DNA from: an uncultured Alphaproteobacteria bacterium | GTDB lineage: Bacteria > Pseudomonadota > Alphaproteobacteria > Rs-D84 | Assembly: GCA_905233975.1 (NCBI GenBank) | Contig: CAJOGD010000004.1 | Span: 186,001-250,000 of the forward strand | Direction: 5' to 3' | Length of the DNA: 64,000 nucleotides | Shown here: piece after piece, positions 18,773 through 27,591 of the stretch | Layout of the letters: each line of letters begins with the position of its first letter | Position numbering within the stretch: position 1 is the first letter of the stretch | Program-made: the position numbers and the translations under genes | The notes under the pieces: model-generated | What the model was told of the DNA's origin: nothing | Databases searched by the model: none | The model's input: the letters and a program-made list of their open reading frames with translations, nothing else

Positions 18773-19927
18773 ATGCATTTGAAAAAGTTTTTGTTGTTCG
18801 GGTTGATTGCGGCGGTGTTGCCGGCGTTTGCGGAGGAAGCGGCGGATCGGAAAACGGCGACGTCGTTGAAATACGTCACACACGAATTGGATACGCGACA
18901 AAATAAATTTAATGCGGAACAAAACAAAGCCATGGAATACACTAATTCGGCCGGCGATGTGCAGAAACGCGCCGTCACATCGGACCTGGATAATGGTGGA
19001 ACCGAATCGCTGCCCATGGTTGGGGGCGTGAATACGAAACTTGCCACAAAACAAGACGACATCGCCGCGGTTAACGACCACACCGCCGTCACATATACGG
19101 GCCAACCGGGTGGAATAGGGCGGAAAGGAATTTATCAAACAAGCGAATCGTATGCGAATCAATCCGACAACCTGATTGATGCAAAAACTTTCAATGCCGC
19201 ATTAAAGAACGGGCTTGATAGTGAATTCAAATGTAGGGACGATAACCTCGATCCGGTGTCCAATCTTTGTTGGCTCTATACGATACATAATGTAACGACG
19301 GACAATACACTTTTGCCCGCGGGATATACGCTGTTAGAATATATCGCAAGTACGGCAACAGGGCATCAAAGAATAGATACCACAATACTGCCACGTGATG
19401 GGCGTTCAATTGAAATTACATTACAGGGAACCGGCGATCGTGGCGTGCCGTTTAGTTTTGACCAAGATTGGTGCGGTGCCGGTATTATTGATTATGCTGG
19501 GCATAATGGCTTTAATTATGGTGTATGTGCTTCCGCAACAACGGCGGTCAGTGCGGTTGAAAATCAAAAGAATACTTTTTTATATTCGTTGGCCGGGACG
19601 CCGGGCAATTGGATCGGCACATTACAATTTAATGATGAAATAAAAACATCTCACTCTTCGCGCCAGATGAGTAATTTAACAATATTTGCCGGGCGTGCTT
19701 GGTTCGATTCAAATTCATATTGGGTTGGGAAAATTTATTCAGTTATTGTTCGCGATGGATCAACGATTACGAATAACTTTATCCCCGCATTGAATAGCGA
19801 TGGTGTCGCCGGTTTGTATGATATTGTTGGACGACGTTTTTATCCGAACTCTGATACAAATGGCGAACCATTTGTTGCCGGACCGGAAAATTCATCGGCG
19901 AACCTTTATATCCCACAGAATCAATAA
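18773..19927 (+). CDS. Head-conserved surface protein, member 2, with lectin-like tail
   Basis: This 384-residue exported protein begins MHLKKFLLFGLIAAVLPAFA and carries the family head through about residue 180 (RKTATSLKYVTHELDTRQ, ESLPMVGGVNTKL, SDNLIDAKTFNAALK, LCWLYTIHN). A single C-terminal concanavalin/LamG-like module follows (LPAGYTLLEYIASTATGHQ, IFAGRAW, NNFIPALNSDGVAGLYD), ending LYIPQNQ. The ATG at 18773 follows GGAGAGCG; the in-frame upstream ATG at 18740 lies in the repeat block and is rejected. The tail differs from member 1 although the heads are nearly identical, suggesting domain shuffling. Role unknown; surface attachment or ligand binding is inferred. Confidence 0.8.
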   Translation: MHLKKFLLFGLIAAVLPAFAEEAADRKTATSLKYVTHELDTRQNKFNAEQNKAMEYTNSAGDVQKRAVTSDLDNGGTESLPMVGGVNTKLATKQDDIAAVNDHTAVTYTGQPGGIGRKGIYQTSESYANQSDNLIDAKTFNAALKNGLDSEFKCRDDNLDPVSNLCWLYTIHNVTTDNTLLPAGYTLLEYIASTATGHQRIDTTILPRDGRSIEITLQGTGDRGVPFSFDQDWCGAGIIDYAGHNGFNYGVCASATTAVSAVENQKNTFLYSLAGTPGNWIGTLQFNDEIKTSHSSRQMSNLTIFAGRAWFDSNSYWVGKIYSVIVRDGSTITNNFIPALNSDGVAGLYDIVGRRFYPNSDTNGEPFVAGPENSSANLYIPQNQ

Positions 19928-20036
19928 CGCCATACCGCGCTTTTGCTCTCTGCAACACAGAGGAGATACCGGCTGAAATCACCCACAAAAAACGTTGCGC
20001 GTTTTTTGCGGGGCCTGATAGCGCGGTATGACGGCG
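19928..20036 (+). repeat. Dispersed palindromic repeat block
   Basis: GCCATACCGCGC, GGCTGAAATCACCCACAAAA and GCGGGGCCTGATAGCGCGG are the same building blocks as at 9822, starting right after the member 2 stop codon. Confidence 0.65.
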
Positions 20037-20075
20037 CTAACACTGGCCACTAACCACCAACACTGTAAAAAACAC

Positions 20076-20218
20076 TTGCTTTTTTTGAATTTTTGTCATA
20101 TTATGCGGGCACGTGCCAAATGGTACGAAGAACGCAGCCATGTGTGGGGTTTCTGTCCGGGTCGCCGGTTTGTATTTCCCACGATGGCGAGGAATTAACA
20201 GAAACAAAAGGATAAATC
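20076..20218 (+). promoter_or_regulatory. rpsB promoter and structured leader
   Basis: The promoter is TTGCTT (20076-20081) and TATTAT (20099-20104) with a 17-base spacer. The leader of about 108 bases folds into a stem CCAT..GTGGG (20138-20148) with CCCAC.ATGG (20178-20187), enclosing CCGG/CCGG. Ribosomal protein S2 operons are often autoregulated through such leaders; autoregulation here is inferred. Confidence 0.55.
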
Positions 20219-21070
20219 ATGGCATTGCCAACATTTTCTATGCAACAATTGATGGAGGCCGGTGTTCACTTTGGACATCACACCCGTCGTTGGAATCCGC
20301 TTATGACACCGTATGTTTATGGGGTCAAAGATAAAATTCATATTATCAATTTGAATAAAACCGCACCGCTGTTGCACCGCGCTTTGGTGGCGCTAGAGGC
20401 GATTTCCGCCGCCGGGGGTAAGGTTTTGTTCGTCGCGACAAAGCACCAGGCCAAGGACATCGTCAAAGATGCCGCGGAACGCACCGGTCAATTTTATGTG
20501 AATAACCGCTGGTTGGGTGGTATGCTTACCAATTGGACGACGGTTTCACAATCGATTCGTCGCCTTAAAAAGATGGAGGCCGATATTCAAAACGCCGATA
20601 AATTGGGCCTTACCAAAAAGGAAGTTGGCGTTATGACCAAAGAAGTTGCCAAATTGCGTGATATCTTTGGTGGTATTTTGGATATGCATGGTATCCCACA
20701 GGTTATGATTGTTATTGACGTTCCGCGCGAAATGAACGCGGTGCGCGAAGCGAAAAATTTGGACATTCCGACGATTGCAATCTGTGATACGAATGCGAAT
20801 CCGGAAATGGTTGACTATCCGGTGCCGGGTAATGACGATGCGTCGCGCGCGATTCAACTTTATTGCGATTTGTGCGTTGATGCGATTTTGTCCGGTATTG
20901 AAAAGCGCCTTGGTGGTGCGGCCGGCAAGAAAGTCGAAGCGTCTATGGCCGATGATGCAAACGATGCGTTGGAAGATGAAATGAAAGACAAAGAAATGAA
21001 ACAACGGTCCAAGGTATCGGGTGCGCGTGAAGTTCGTCGCAGCAAATTGGCGGACAAAGCCGACAAATAA
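20219..21070 (+). CDS. rpsB: 30S ribosomal protein S2
   Basis: S2 sits on the small subunit near the platform and is needed for binding S1 and translation initiation. The 283-residue product starts MALPTFSMQQLMEAGVHFGH and shows the family signatures HHTRRWNPLMTPYVYG, VNNRWLGGMLTNW and IAICDTNANPEMVDYPVPGN. A charged C-terminal extension of about 50 residues (from about 235) is typical of alphaproteobacterial S2. AAGGA precedes the ATG by 7 bases. tsf follows after 71 bases, the standard rpsB-tsf operon. Confidence 0.98.
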   Translation: MALPTFSMQQLMEAGVHFGHHTRRWNPLMTPYVYGVKDKIHIINLNKTAPLLHRALVALEAISAAGGKVLFVATKHQAKDIVKDAAERTGQFYVNNRWLGGMLTNWTTVSQSIRRLKKMEADIQNADKLGLTKKEVGVMTKEVAKLRDIFGGILDMHGIPQVMIVIDVPREMNAVREAKNLDIPTIAICDTNANPEMVDYPVPGNDDASRAIQLYCDLCVDAILSGIEKRLGGAAGKKVEASMADDANDALEDEMKDKEMKQRSKVSGAREVRRSKLADKADK

Positions 21071-21141
21071 TTAAATAAATGCGTTCCCCGGGGCGAACCC
21101 GGGGAACAAAATCAATCTTTATACAAAACAAGGGGGAAAAA

Positions 21142-22011
21142 ATGGCGGAAGTGACAGCAAAACTTATTCAGCAATTACGTGAAAAAACGTCTGCGGGTAT
21201 GATGGATTGCAAAAAGGCGTTGATTGAAAACAATGGCGATATCGAAGCGGCGGCCGATTGGTTGCGCCAAAAAGGTATTGTCAAGGCGGCGTCCAAGGCC
21301 GGTCGTGTGGCGGCTTCGGGTTTGGTGACCGTTGTAAAGTGCGACAATATGGGCTGTGTCGTGGAATTGAATGCGGAAACTGATTTCGTGGCGAAAAACG
21401 AAAAGTTCCAAAAATTGGTTGCGGACGTTGCGAACAAGGCGTTGGAATTGTCTGGCGATTTTGATGCGACATTGGCCGCGGTGCATGATGATATTGCATC
21501 GACGATCGCGACGATTGGCGAAAATATGAACCTGCGCCGTATTTCTAAAGTTTCGGGCGACCATGTGTTTAGCTATATTCACAATGCGTTGGTCCCGGGC
21601 ATGGGGCAAATTGGTGTTGTGGTTGCGATAAATGGCGACGGCGAAAAAATTGCCGAAGTTGGTCCAAAAATCGCAATGCATATTGCCGCGAACAAGCCGG
21701 AATTTATGACGATTGCCGATGTTGATCCGGTGGCGGTCGAACGCGAAAAGAAAGTGTTTATTGAATCCGGCGCAACGGCAGGCAAACCGGAAAACATCGT
21801 CGAAAAGATGGTTGAAGGCCGTATGAAGAAATACTATGCCGAATCCGTTTTGGAAGAACAGCCGTTCGTTATGGACGCGTCAAAGACAGTGAAACAGGTC
21901 TTGGACGAAGCGGGCGGTAAATTGGCGGGCTTTGCGTATTTCGTGTTGGGCGAAGGTATCGAAAAACGCGAAGACAATTTGGCCGATGAAGTCGCAAAGA
22001 TGTTGAAGTAA
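21142..22011 (+). CDS. tsf: Elongation factor Ts
   Basis: EF-Ts exchanges GDP for GTP on EF-Tu during translation. The 289-residue product starts MAEVTAKLIQQLREKTSAG and carries the N-terminal UBA-like domain with MMDCKKAL. The core includes VELNAETDFVAKN, and the C-terminal part includes the dimerisation module with QPFVMD. The start at 21142 is fixed by AGGGGGAAAAA just upstream; an in-frame ATG at 21079 lies in the intergenic spacer. Downstream of rpsB and closed by the hairpin at 22038. Confidence 0.98.
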   Translation: MAEVTAKLIQQLREKTSAGMMDCKKALIENNGDIEAAADWLRQKGIVKAASKAGRVAASGLVTVVKCDNMGCVVELNAETDFVAKNEKFQKLVADVANKALELSGDFDATLAAVHDDIASTIATIGENMNLRRISKVSGDHVFSYIHNALVPGMGQIGVVVAINGDGEKIAEVGPKIAMHIAANKPEFMTIADVDPVAVEREKKVFIESGATAGKPENIVEKMVEGRMKKYYAESVLEEQPFVMDASKTVKQVLDEAGGKLAGFAYFVLGEGIEKREDNLADEVAKMLK

Positions 22012-22037
22012 GTGTTAGTGTAAGTGTAAGTGATTAG

Positions 22038-22068
22038 TGAAACGGGTGCAATTGCACCCGTTTCTTTT
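22038..22068 (+). terminator. Terminator of rpsB-tsf
   Basis: AAACGGGTGCAATTGCACCC is a near-perfect palindrome completed by GTTT and CTTTTTTG. Confidence 0.85.
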
Positions 22069-22084
22069 TTGAATTGTATTGTCT

Positions 22085-22852
22085 TTATTTTTTGATGCGT
22101 TCGGTCATGCGGCTTGCGATTTGTTGCGCAAGTTTTATTCCGTTTTCCCCAACCGCTGCGGCGATTTCGTCGGCGGTTGTGAAACGGCCGTAGTGTAATT
22201 TTGTTAAGGCATCTCGCAAAATGTCCTCGTTGTGTATGACACCATTTTTATACATTTGGTGGTCTCTGTAAACAGGTTCATTAAACACTTGTTCGATTTG
22301 TTCTTTGATTAAATGTACAATATCAACGTCAATTAAAGAATGAAACAGAAATACGTTCGGATATTCTGGACAATTCATTGTATACATACGATCTGGGGCA
22401 GGCAGGCTTACGGGAAGTACGCATTTCCCCAAGAAATCGGTTTTGAATCTTTTTGTGTCCAATATATTAAACTTTTTGTCTATGATTTTTTCTTTTTTTG
22501 CCGTTCGAAACAGTTTTACCATATTCCATTGATAATCTGATACAATGTTTCTTGCGTTATAGGACTTGGGATCTTGTACCTGGTGTAACGTGGGTTCTAA
22601 AAAGTATTCGGAAGAAATCACTTGTGATACCAGTTCATCGCAGTATTCTTGATATTCGGGGATTTTATAATGTGTTTTACGAAATACATTTATGGGTCCA
22701 ATTTTAGGTGCATTGTATTTAGACATGTCATCAATATGCCGGACCGTATGTGTTGCTTCCTGAATTACGGCATAGTTGGCTAATTTTAACGCATATAATC
22801 TTACCGCCATATAAAATGCGTTATGCTTTGTTTGTTTGCCATTATTTTCCAT
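22085..22852 (-). CDS. Hypothetical protein, 255 residues
   Basis: No family is recognised. There is no signal peptide or TM segment, so the protein is likely cytoplasmic. It is rich in Tyr, His, Asn and Lys, with an alpha-helical C-terminus (EIAAAVGENGIKLAQQIASR). The gene uses more A/T-rich codons than its neighbours (ATA, TTT, AAT), hinting at later acquisition. It lies alone between tsf and tyrS on the opposite strand to both. The style resembles the orphan at 31645-32334 (similar length, Tyr/Asn/His-rich, AT-rich, alone on the minus strand), but I see no clear sequence relation. Confidence 0.6.
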   Translation of the reverse strand: MENNGKQTKHNAFYMAVRLYALKLANYAVIQEATHTVRHIDDMSKYNAPKIGPINVFRKTHYKIPEYQEYCDELVSQVISSEYFLEPTLHQVQDPKSYNARNIVSDYQWNMVKLFRTAKKEKIIDKKFNILDTKRFKTDFLGKCVLPVSLPAPDRMYTMNCPEYPNVFLFHSLIDVDIVHLIKEQIEQVFNEPVYRDHQMYKNGVIHNEDILRDALTKLHYGRFTTADEIAAAVGENGIKLAQQIASRMTERIKK

Positions 22853-22987
22853 ATTTTACCTCTTTTGAACACATTGTTGCATGCAGAAACGTTTTGTCAA
22901 ATTGTTTTGCGAAATGTTTGGTTGAATTTTGTCGGCCGTTCGGTTAGAATTGGTGTAATTAATGACTGAATTTAGTTGAGGTATATT

Positions 22988-24202
22988 ATGCAAAACGATT
23001 TATTACATGAATTGGAAGTGCGCGGGTTTATCAATCAATGTTCGGATATGGCGGCGTTGAACGACGCGTTGAATGACGGCAAAATTACCGCTTATTTGGG
23101 TTCTGATCCGACGGCGGATTCGTTGCATGTTGGGCACCTTGTTCCGGTTATGATGATGCGATGGCTGCAAAAATATGGGCATCGGCCATTGATGTTGGTT
23201 GGTGGTGCGACCGGGCGCATTGGTGACCCATCGGGGCGTGATACCGGCCGGCCGATGATGACCGAAGAAACATTGGCCAAGAATATCGCGGGACTTAAAA
23301 AATCTTATTCAAAGTTTTTGACTTTTGGCAATGGTGCGTCGGACGCGATTATTGTTGATAACTATGATTGGATGAAGAATTATGGGCATATCGATTTCCT
23401 TGCGCAATTTGGAACGGATTTTACTGTGCCGCGTATGCTGTCTATGGAAAGTGTAAAGCGCCGGTTGGAAAATGGTATGACGTTTTTGGAATTTAACTAT
23501 ATGACGTTCCAAGCGGTGGACTTTTTGACGCTTTATCAAAAATACGGCTGTGTGTTGCAACTGTGTGGCGCGGACCAGTGGGGAAATGCCGTTATGGGAA
23601 TTGAATTGATACGCAAAAAATTGGGCAAGGAAGCGTATGTTCTTTCCACCGCGCTAATTACTGATGCCGCGGGGAACAAGATTGGAAAATCCGCCGGCAA
23701 TGCGGTTTGGGTGAACGAAGATAAATTGTCGCCATATGATTATTGGCAATATTTTCGGAATACCCCTGATGAGTTGGTGGAAAAGTTCCTTAAAATCTTT
23801 ACAGAAATCCCGATGGACGAAATCGAAAAATTGTCGCGGCTGCGTGGTGCGGAATTAAACGACGCGAAAAAGATTCTGGCGCGGGCGGCGACGACCATTG
23901 CGCATGGCGCGGCGGCCGCGGACGATGCGGAACGTGCGGCGGCGGCGTTGTTTGGTGGCGGCGGCGATATGCAAAATGTGCCGAGCGTCGAAATCGAAAT
24001 GCCGGATCAAATGGGCGCACTCGATTTTCTGTGCGCGGCGGGTCTGTTTGATACGAAATCTGATGCGCGCCGTATGATAGAGCAGGGCGGCGTTCAGATT
24101 GACGGCCAAAAACTTACCGATTGGCGTGCGGTCGTTGCGAAGAAGTCGGAATTTATGGTGCAACGTGGCAAGAAAACACACATGAAGGTGATTGTGAAAT
24201 AA
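22988..24202 (+). CDS. tyrS: Tyrosyl-tRNA synthetase
   Basis: TyrRS charges tRNA-Tyr with tyrosine. The 404-residue protein has the class I HIGH-type motif (DSLHVGHLVP, about residue 46), tyrosine-pocket residues in YMTFQAVDF and LCGADQWGN, and the KMSKS-type loop KIGKSAGNAVW. The C-terminal S4 RNA-binding domain (from about residue 345) has GLFDTKSDARRMIEQGGVQI. The ATG at 22988 is chosen because GAGG lies seven bases upstream; an in-frame TTG at 22976 overlaps this site. The next gene starts at the base after the stop codon, suggesting translational coupling. Confidence 0.97.
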   Translation: MQNDLLHELEVRGFINQCSDMAALNDALNDGKITAYLGSDPTADSLHVGHLVPVMMMRWLQKYGHRPLMLVGGATGRIGDPSGRDTGRPMMTEETLAKNIAGLKKSYSKFLTFGNGASDAIIVDNYDWMKNYGHIDFLAQFGTDFTVPRMLSMESVKRRLENGMTFLEFNYMTFQAVDFLTLYQKYGCVLQLCGADQWGNAVMGIELIRKKLGKEAYVLSTALITDAAGNKIGKSAGNAVWVNEDKLSPYDYWQYFRNTPDELVEKFLKIFTEIPMDEIEKLSRLRGAELNDAKKILARAATTIAHGAAAADDAERAAAALFGGGGDMQNVPSVEIEMPDQMGALDFLCAAGLFDTKSDARRMIEQGGVQIDGQKLTDWRAVVAKKSEFMVQRGKKTHMKVIVK

Positions 24203-25279
24203 ATGTTGCGCGCGGTTGTTGCTTTGGCGATTCTGGTGGGGGGGGCGAGTTTCGTGTGTGCCGCCCCGTCGGAACTCGACAAAATTCAACAGCAAATTCG
24301 TCAGACCGAGCAGAAAAATAAGCAAATTGAACAACAGGTTAAAACGTCCGACCGCGATGTGGAAAAGACGAAAAAGCAACTTGTGACCGCGGCGGGCAAG
24401 GTTTCATCACTCGAAGAACTGCGCGCGGATCTTTCCAAAAAGATTGCGGAACTGGATGCGCGGCGTGCGGCGATTTCGGCGGAGTTGGAAAAAAATCGTG
24501 AACGGGTGGCGGACGCGGCGGCGACGGTTTTGTTCTTTGCCGCGAACCCAAGTTTTGATACTGAAAATATGCATAATTTTATTTTGACGTCGGCGGTGAT
24601 GACCGGCATGGCGGACAATTTGGAAGACCAGATTCGCGAAGCCGCAAAAAAAATGGCGGAATTGGATAAAATACGCGAGGCGCGGGCTGTCGAAAAAGAA
24701 AAACTTGACCGCACCGCGAAAAAATATGCCGACGAAAAAAGTTTGCTTGATAAATTGTTGCGGCGTCGGTCGGCGCAGAATGAAAAGTTGCGGGGTGAAC
24801 ACATGGCATTACAAAAGAAATTGCGCGAATTGTCGGCGCGCGCGAAAAGTATTTCTGAATTGTCCGCCGGCGTGGGGAGTTCCGAAATGTCCGAAGACGC
24901 GCGTTTTTCGGTTCGAAAGTTGAACCAGCCTGTGCGTGGGCGCATTGTGGTGCGCTTTGGCGAAAAGACGGCGTTGGGTTTAAAGTCTGATGGGTGGCGC
25001 ATTCATACGCGGTCTGATGCGTTGGTTGCCGCGCCCGCCGACGGTGTTGTGAAATTCGCGGACAGTTTCAAGGGGTTCGGTCGTGTCATAATTATTTCGC
25101 ATAAAAATGGATATAATACGGTTATGACGAACCTTGGGACGATTGATGTTATTGTGGGGCAAGAGGTCTTGGGTGGTGAACCCGTTGGTCGCATGAATCC
25201 GGACAAGCCCGAAATGTATTTGGAGGTGCGGCGCGGCAACAAAGTAGTTGACCCCGCGCGCATATTCAAAGAAGAATAA
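24203..25279 (+). CDS. EnvC-like murein hydrolase activator with LytM domain
   Basis: EnvC-type proteins activate periplasmic amidases at the division septum. After a signal peptide (to about VCAAP), a long coiled coil spans about residues 25-230 with Lys/Glu/Gln heptads. A C-terminal M23/LytM domain follows at about 240-355 (VRGRIVVRFGEKT, VVAAPADGVVKF-like turn, EMYLEVRRGNKVVDP). The zinc-binding His residues of active M23 peptidases are missing or altered (SHKNGYNTVMTNLG instead of HGxxYxTxYAHL), as in EnvC and NlpD activators, so it probably regulates rather than cuts. It directly follows tyrS and precedes ctpA, a common alphaproteobacterial envC-ctpA neighbourhood. A divIVA-like structural role is less likely. 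Confidence 0.85.
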   Translation: MLRAVVALAILVGGASFVCAAPSELDKIQQQIRQTEQKNKQIEQQVKTSDRDVEKTKKQLVTAAGKVSSLEELRADLSKKIAELDARRAAISAELEKNRERVADAAATVLFFAANPSFDTENMHNFILTSAVMTGMADNLEDQIREAAKKMAELDKIREARAVEKEKLDRTAKKYADEKSLLDKLLRRRSAQNEKLRGEHMALQKKLRELSARAKSISELSAGVGSSEMSEDARFSVRKLNQPVRGRIVVRFGEKTALGLKSDGWRIHTRSDALVAAPADGVVKFADSFKGFGRVIIISHKNGYNTVMTNLGTIDVIVGQEVLGGEPVGRMNPDKPEMYLEVRRGNKVVDPARIFKEE

Positions 25280-25329
25280 AGTTGCGGACGGGATTTTTTT
25301 GTTATAAAATCTGCGCAAAAGGATTTGTC

Positions 25330-26736
25330 ATGCTGAAAAAAATTTTTGTGTTGGTTGCTTTGTGTATGCCGGTCGCCCTGTATGCCGCGCCGGAAAAAAA
25401 GAAAGAACCGATTGTTCATATGACGGACGAAGAAATTTATGCCGAACTTAAAAAACTTGCCATGGTGTTTGAGGTTTCGCGTGAAAATTTTGTCGAAGAA
25501 GCCGACGAACGCAAAATGTTAGAGGGCGCGATGAACGGCATGCTTTCCGCGCTTGATCCGCATTCTTCGTATCTGTCCAAGGACGATTTCAAAGATTTTA
25601 ATGATAAATCCAGTGGTTCTTTTGGGGGCCTGGGGATACAAATTACGTCCGATCGTGGTGCGGTGCGCGTGATTTCGCCGATTGACGATACGCCGGCACA
25701 AAAGGCGGGAATCAAGGCGGGCGATTACATCACGCATATTGATGACGAACCTGTGTTCGATTTGACATTGAATCAGGCGGTAAAAAGAATGAAAGGCAAA
25801 CCGGGGACCAAGGTTAAACTTACCGTCGTGTCCGGAACGAATGAGCCGAAAACAATGACACTGAAACGTGCGATTATAAAGGTTCAGTCGGTAAAGTTCA
25901 GTGAAAAAACACTTGCCGACGCGGACGAAGATACGCCAAAGATTGGCTATATTCGTATTTCGGATTTCGGCGCGACAACGGCCAAGGATTTGCGCGACGC
26001 GATAACGAAACTTGAAAAGAAAAATGTTGCGGGGTACGTGTTGGACGTTCGCAATAATCCGGGCGGGTATTTAACCGCGGCAATCGATGTGTCCGATGCG
26101 TTTTTGGACGGTGGCGAAATTGTTTCCACGCGCGGAAAAAACAAAACGGATATAGAACGCAGTTTCGCAAAGCCCGGGGATTTAACAAATGGCAAACCTT
26201 TGGTTGTTTTGATTAATCATGGGTCGGCATCTGCGTCTGAAATTGTTGCCGGTGCAATCCAAGATAATGGTCGTGGCGTTATCATGGGGTCGCAGAGTTT
26301 CGGCAAGGGCAGTGTGCAACAGCAAAAACCCTTTGGCGACGGAACGGCGATTCACGTGACGATTGCGCGGTACTATACCCCAAGTGGCCGTTCGATTCAA
26401 AACACCGGCATCACACCGGACGTAGAGGTGTTGCACAGCAAGGTTGAAAAAATCGAAAAGCGCGAAAGTTTTTATTCCGAAGCGTCTTTCCGTAATGCGC
26501 TGAAAAATGAAGAGGCCGAAAAGAAAGCCAAGAAAAAATCCGAAGACGCAAAAAAGAAGACCGAAGACGATGACGAAGATAGAGAGTTGACAGACGAAGA
26601 AAAAGATGCTAAAGATTATCAACTGCAGCGGGGAATGGAAATGGTAATCGCGCTGGCCAAGATGGCGGAACATGCACGAACCGCGGCGGAACCGAAAACC
26701 GATTCGGACGAAGATGATAAAAATGAAAAAAAGTAA
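25330..26736 (+). CDS. ctpA: Carboxyl-terminal processing protease, S41 family
   Basis: This periplasmic serine protease trims C-termini of envelope proteins and often regulates murein hydrolases. The 468-residue protein has a signal peptide (MLKKIFVLVALCMPVALYA) and a PDZ domain (SFGGLGIQITSD to YITHIDDEPVF). The S41 core carries GYIRISDFG, the catalytic Ser in NHGSASASEIVAGA and the Lys in SFGKGSVQ. The C-terminal tail (about residues 385-468) is a highly charged Lys/Glu/Asp stretch. Start at 25330 follows AAAAGGA; an in-frame ATG at 25282 overlaps the spacer. It lies 50 bases after the EnvC-like gene, which fits joint control of septal peptidoglycan hydrolysis. Confidence 0.95.
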   Translation: MLKKIFVLVALCMPVALYAAPEKKKEPIVHMTDEEIYAELKKLAMVFEVSRENFVEEADERKMLEGAMNGMLSALDPHSSYLSKDDFKDFNDKSSGSFGGLGIQITSDRGAVRVISPIDDTPAQKAGIKAGDYITHIDDEPVFDLTLNQAVKRMKGKPGTKVKLTVVSGTNEPKTMTLKRAIIKVQSVKFSEKTLADADEDTPKIGYIRISDFGATTAKDLRDAITKLEKKNVAGYVLDVRNNPGGYLTAAIDVSDAFLDGGEIVSTRGKNKTDIERSFAKPGDLTNGKPLVVLINHGSASASEIVAGAIQDNGRGVIMGSQSFGKGSVQQQKPFGDGTAIHVTIARYYTPSGRSIQNTGITPDVEVLHSKVEKIEKRESFYSEASFRNALKNEEAEKKAKKKSEDAKKKTEDDDEDRELTDEEKDAKDYQLQRGMEMVIALAKMAEHARTAAEPKTDSDEDDKNEKK

Positions 26737-26785
26737 AAGTTTCTGATGTGCAGTGATACCGGTTTCGGCCGGTATCACGGCACAA

Positions 26786-26817
26786 AAGGAGCGGGCGCGC
26801 AAGCGCCCGTTTTTTGT
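26786..26817 (+). terminator. Terminator after ctpA
   Basis: GCGGGCGC and GCGCCCG pair around a 3-base loop, followed by TTTTTTGTCG. Confidence 0.8.
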
Positions 26818-27065
26818 CGTCATTCCGCGCTTGACGCGGAATCTTGTCGTTACCGTCGCGGCCGAAAGTCCCCTTCCCCTGGGAAAGGGGAGGGCCACCA
26901 GCGGTGGCGGGGTATGGGTAAATTGGCGCAACGCGCCACCACTACCCCGTCGGGTTCCACCCGACACCCCTTCGCCAGGAATCCACCCCAAAAATGCTAC
27001 GCATTTTTTGGGACCCGGGCGAAGGGGACTTACCTGGACGCGGTTCGGGCGGAACGGGAATGACG
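26817..27065 (+). repeat. Compound dispersed repeat block
   Basis: Several repeat pieces are fused: the GTCATTCCGCGC/GCGGAATC palindrome, CCCCTTCCCC facing GGGAAAGGGG, GAGGGCCACCAGCGGTGGCG (compare 8260-8284), and a long GC-rich tail facing CGGGCGAAGGGG. No gene is supported here. Confidence 0.6.
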
Positions 27066-27123
27066 CGGTTCTTGGAATTTTGTGCATTCTGTCTTAATTT
27101 TTTGTTTAATGTAAAAACAGTTC

Positions 27124-27376
27124 TTGACTATTGTTTGGCAAATTTGATAAAATCTGAATTGAGCTGAATTGGAATTCGGTTCAGGGTTGTAAGAGGCCCA
27201 TAAGTAACCGGCACATTATGTCGTTATCCGCAAAAATTCCCGATATTTTGTGCCGTCATTTTATCATGCCCCGGATTTCGGGGTGCCTGTGGAGTATATC
27301 TGAAGTCCGCGGGAATCATTGTTGCTTATGATTTCTTACCACCCCGATACCGTAAATTCGCATGCGGTAGTTTTTT
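27124..27376 (+). ncRNA. Structured RNA family 2, copy a, with own promoter
   Basis: The promoter is TTGACT (27124-27129) and TAAAAT (27148-27153), 18-base spacer; RNA from about 27160. Helices: GAGCTGAATT with AATTCGGTTC; GGGTT with GGCCC; CGGCACA with TGTGCCG around an A/T-rich loop; long-range CATAAGTAAC (27199-27208) with GTTGCTTATG (27321-27330); CCCCGGATTTCGGGG and the GGGGTG...CACCCC-type closing helix. The conserved core GTGCCTGTGGAGTATAT is identical in copy b. A terminator hairpin TACCG/CGGTA followed by T6 ends at 27376. It precedes the broken surface protein gene at 27592. I do not recognise the class; it is not 6S, tmRNA, RNase P or SRP RNA by core motifs. Confidence 0.72.
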
Positions 27377-27419
27377 AGTGGCTAGTGCAAGTGGTTAGTG
27401 TGTAGTGAGACTTACAGAG

Positions 27420-27560
27420 AGCCGTCATTCCGCTGAAAAGCGGAATCTGCGCGGGGTTGCAGAGTGCGAGTTCCCCTCCGTGAAATCAGCCACAAAAAAC
27501 GCCATGCGTTTTTCGCGGGGCCCGATACCGCGGTATGACGGGAACAAAAGCGCGGTATGA
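27420..27560 (+). repeat. Dispersed palindromic repeat block
   Basis: GTCATTCCGCTGAAAAGCGG, the CCGTGAAATCAGCCACAAAA arm and GCGGGGCCCGATACCGCGG, followed by a second GCGGTATGACG. Confidence 0.65.
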
Positions 27561-27591
27561 CGAGAAGAAAGGAAATAAAAAGGAGAGCGAT

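Noticed and set aside
27160-27376. Family-2 RNA as 6S RNA or a tmRNA
   Set aside because: Three copies per 64 kb, no central open bubble of the 6S type, no tag reading frame and no tRNA-like ends.
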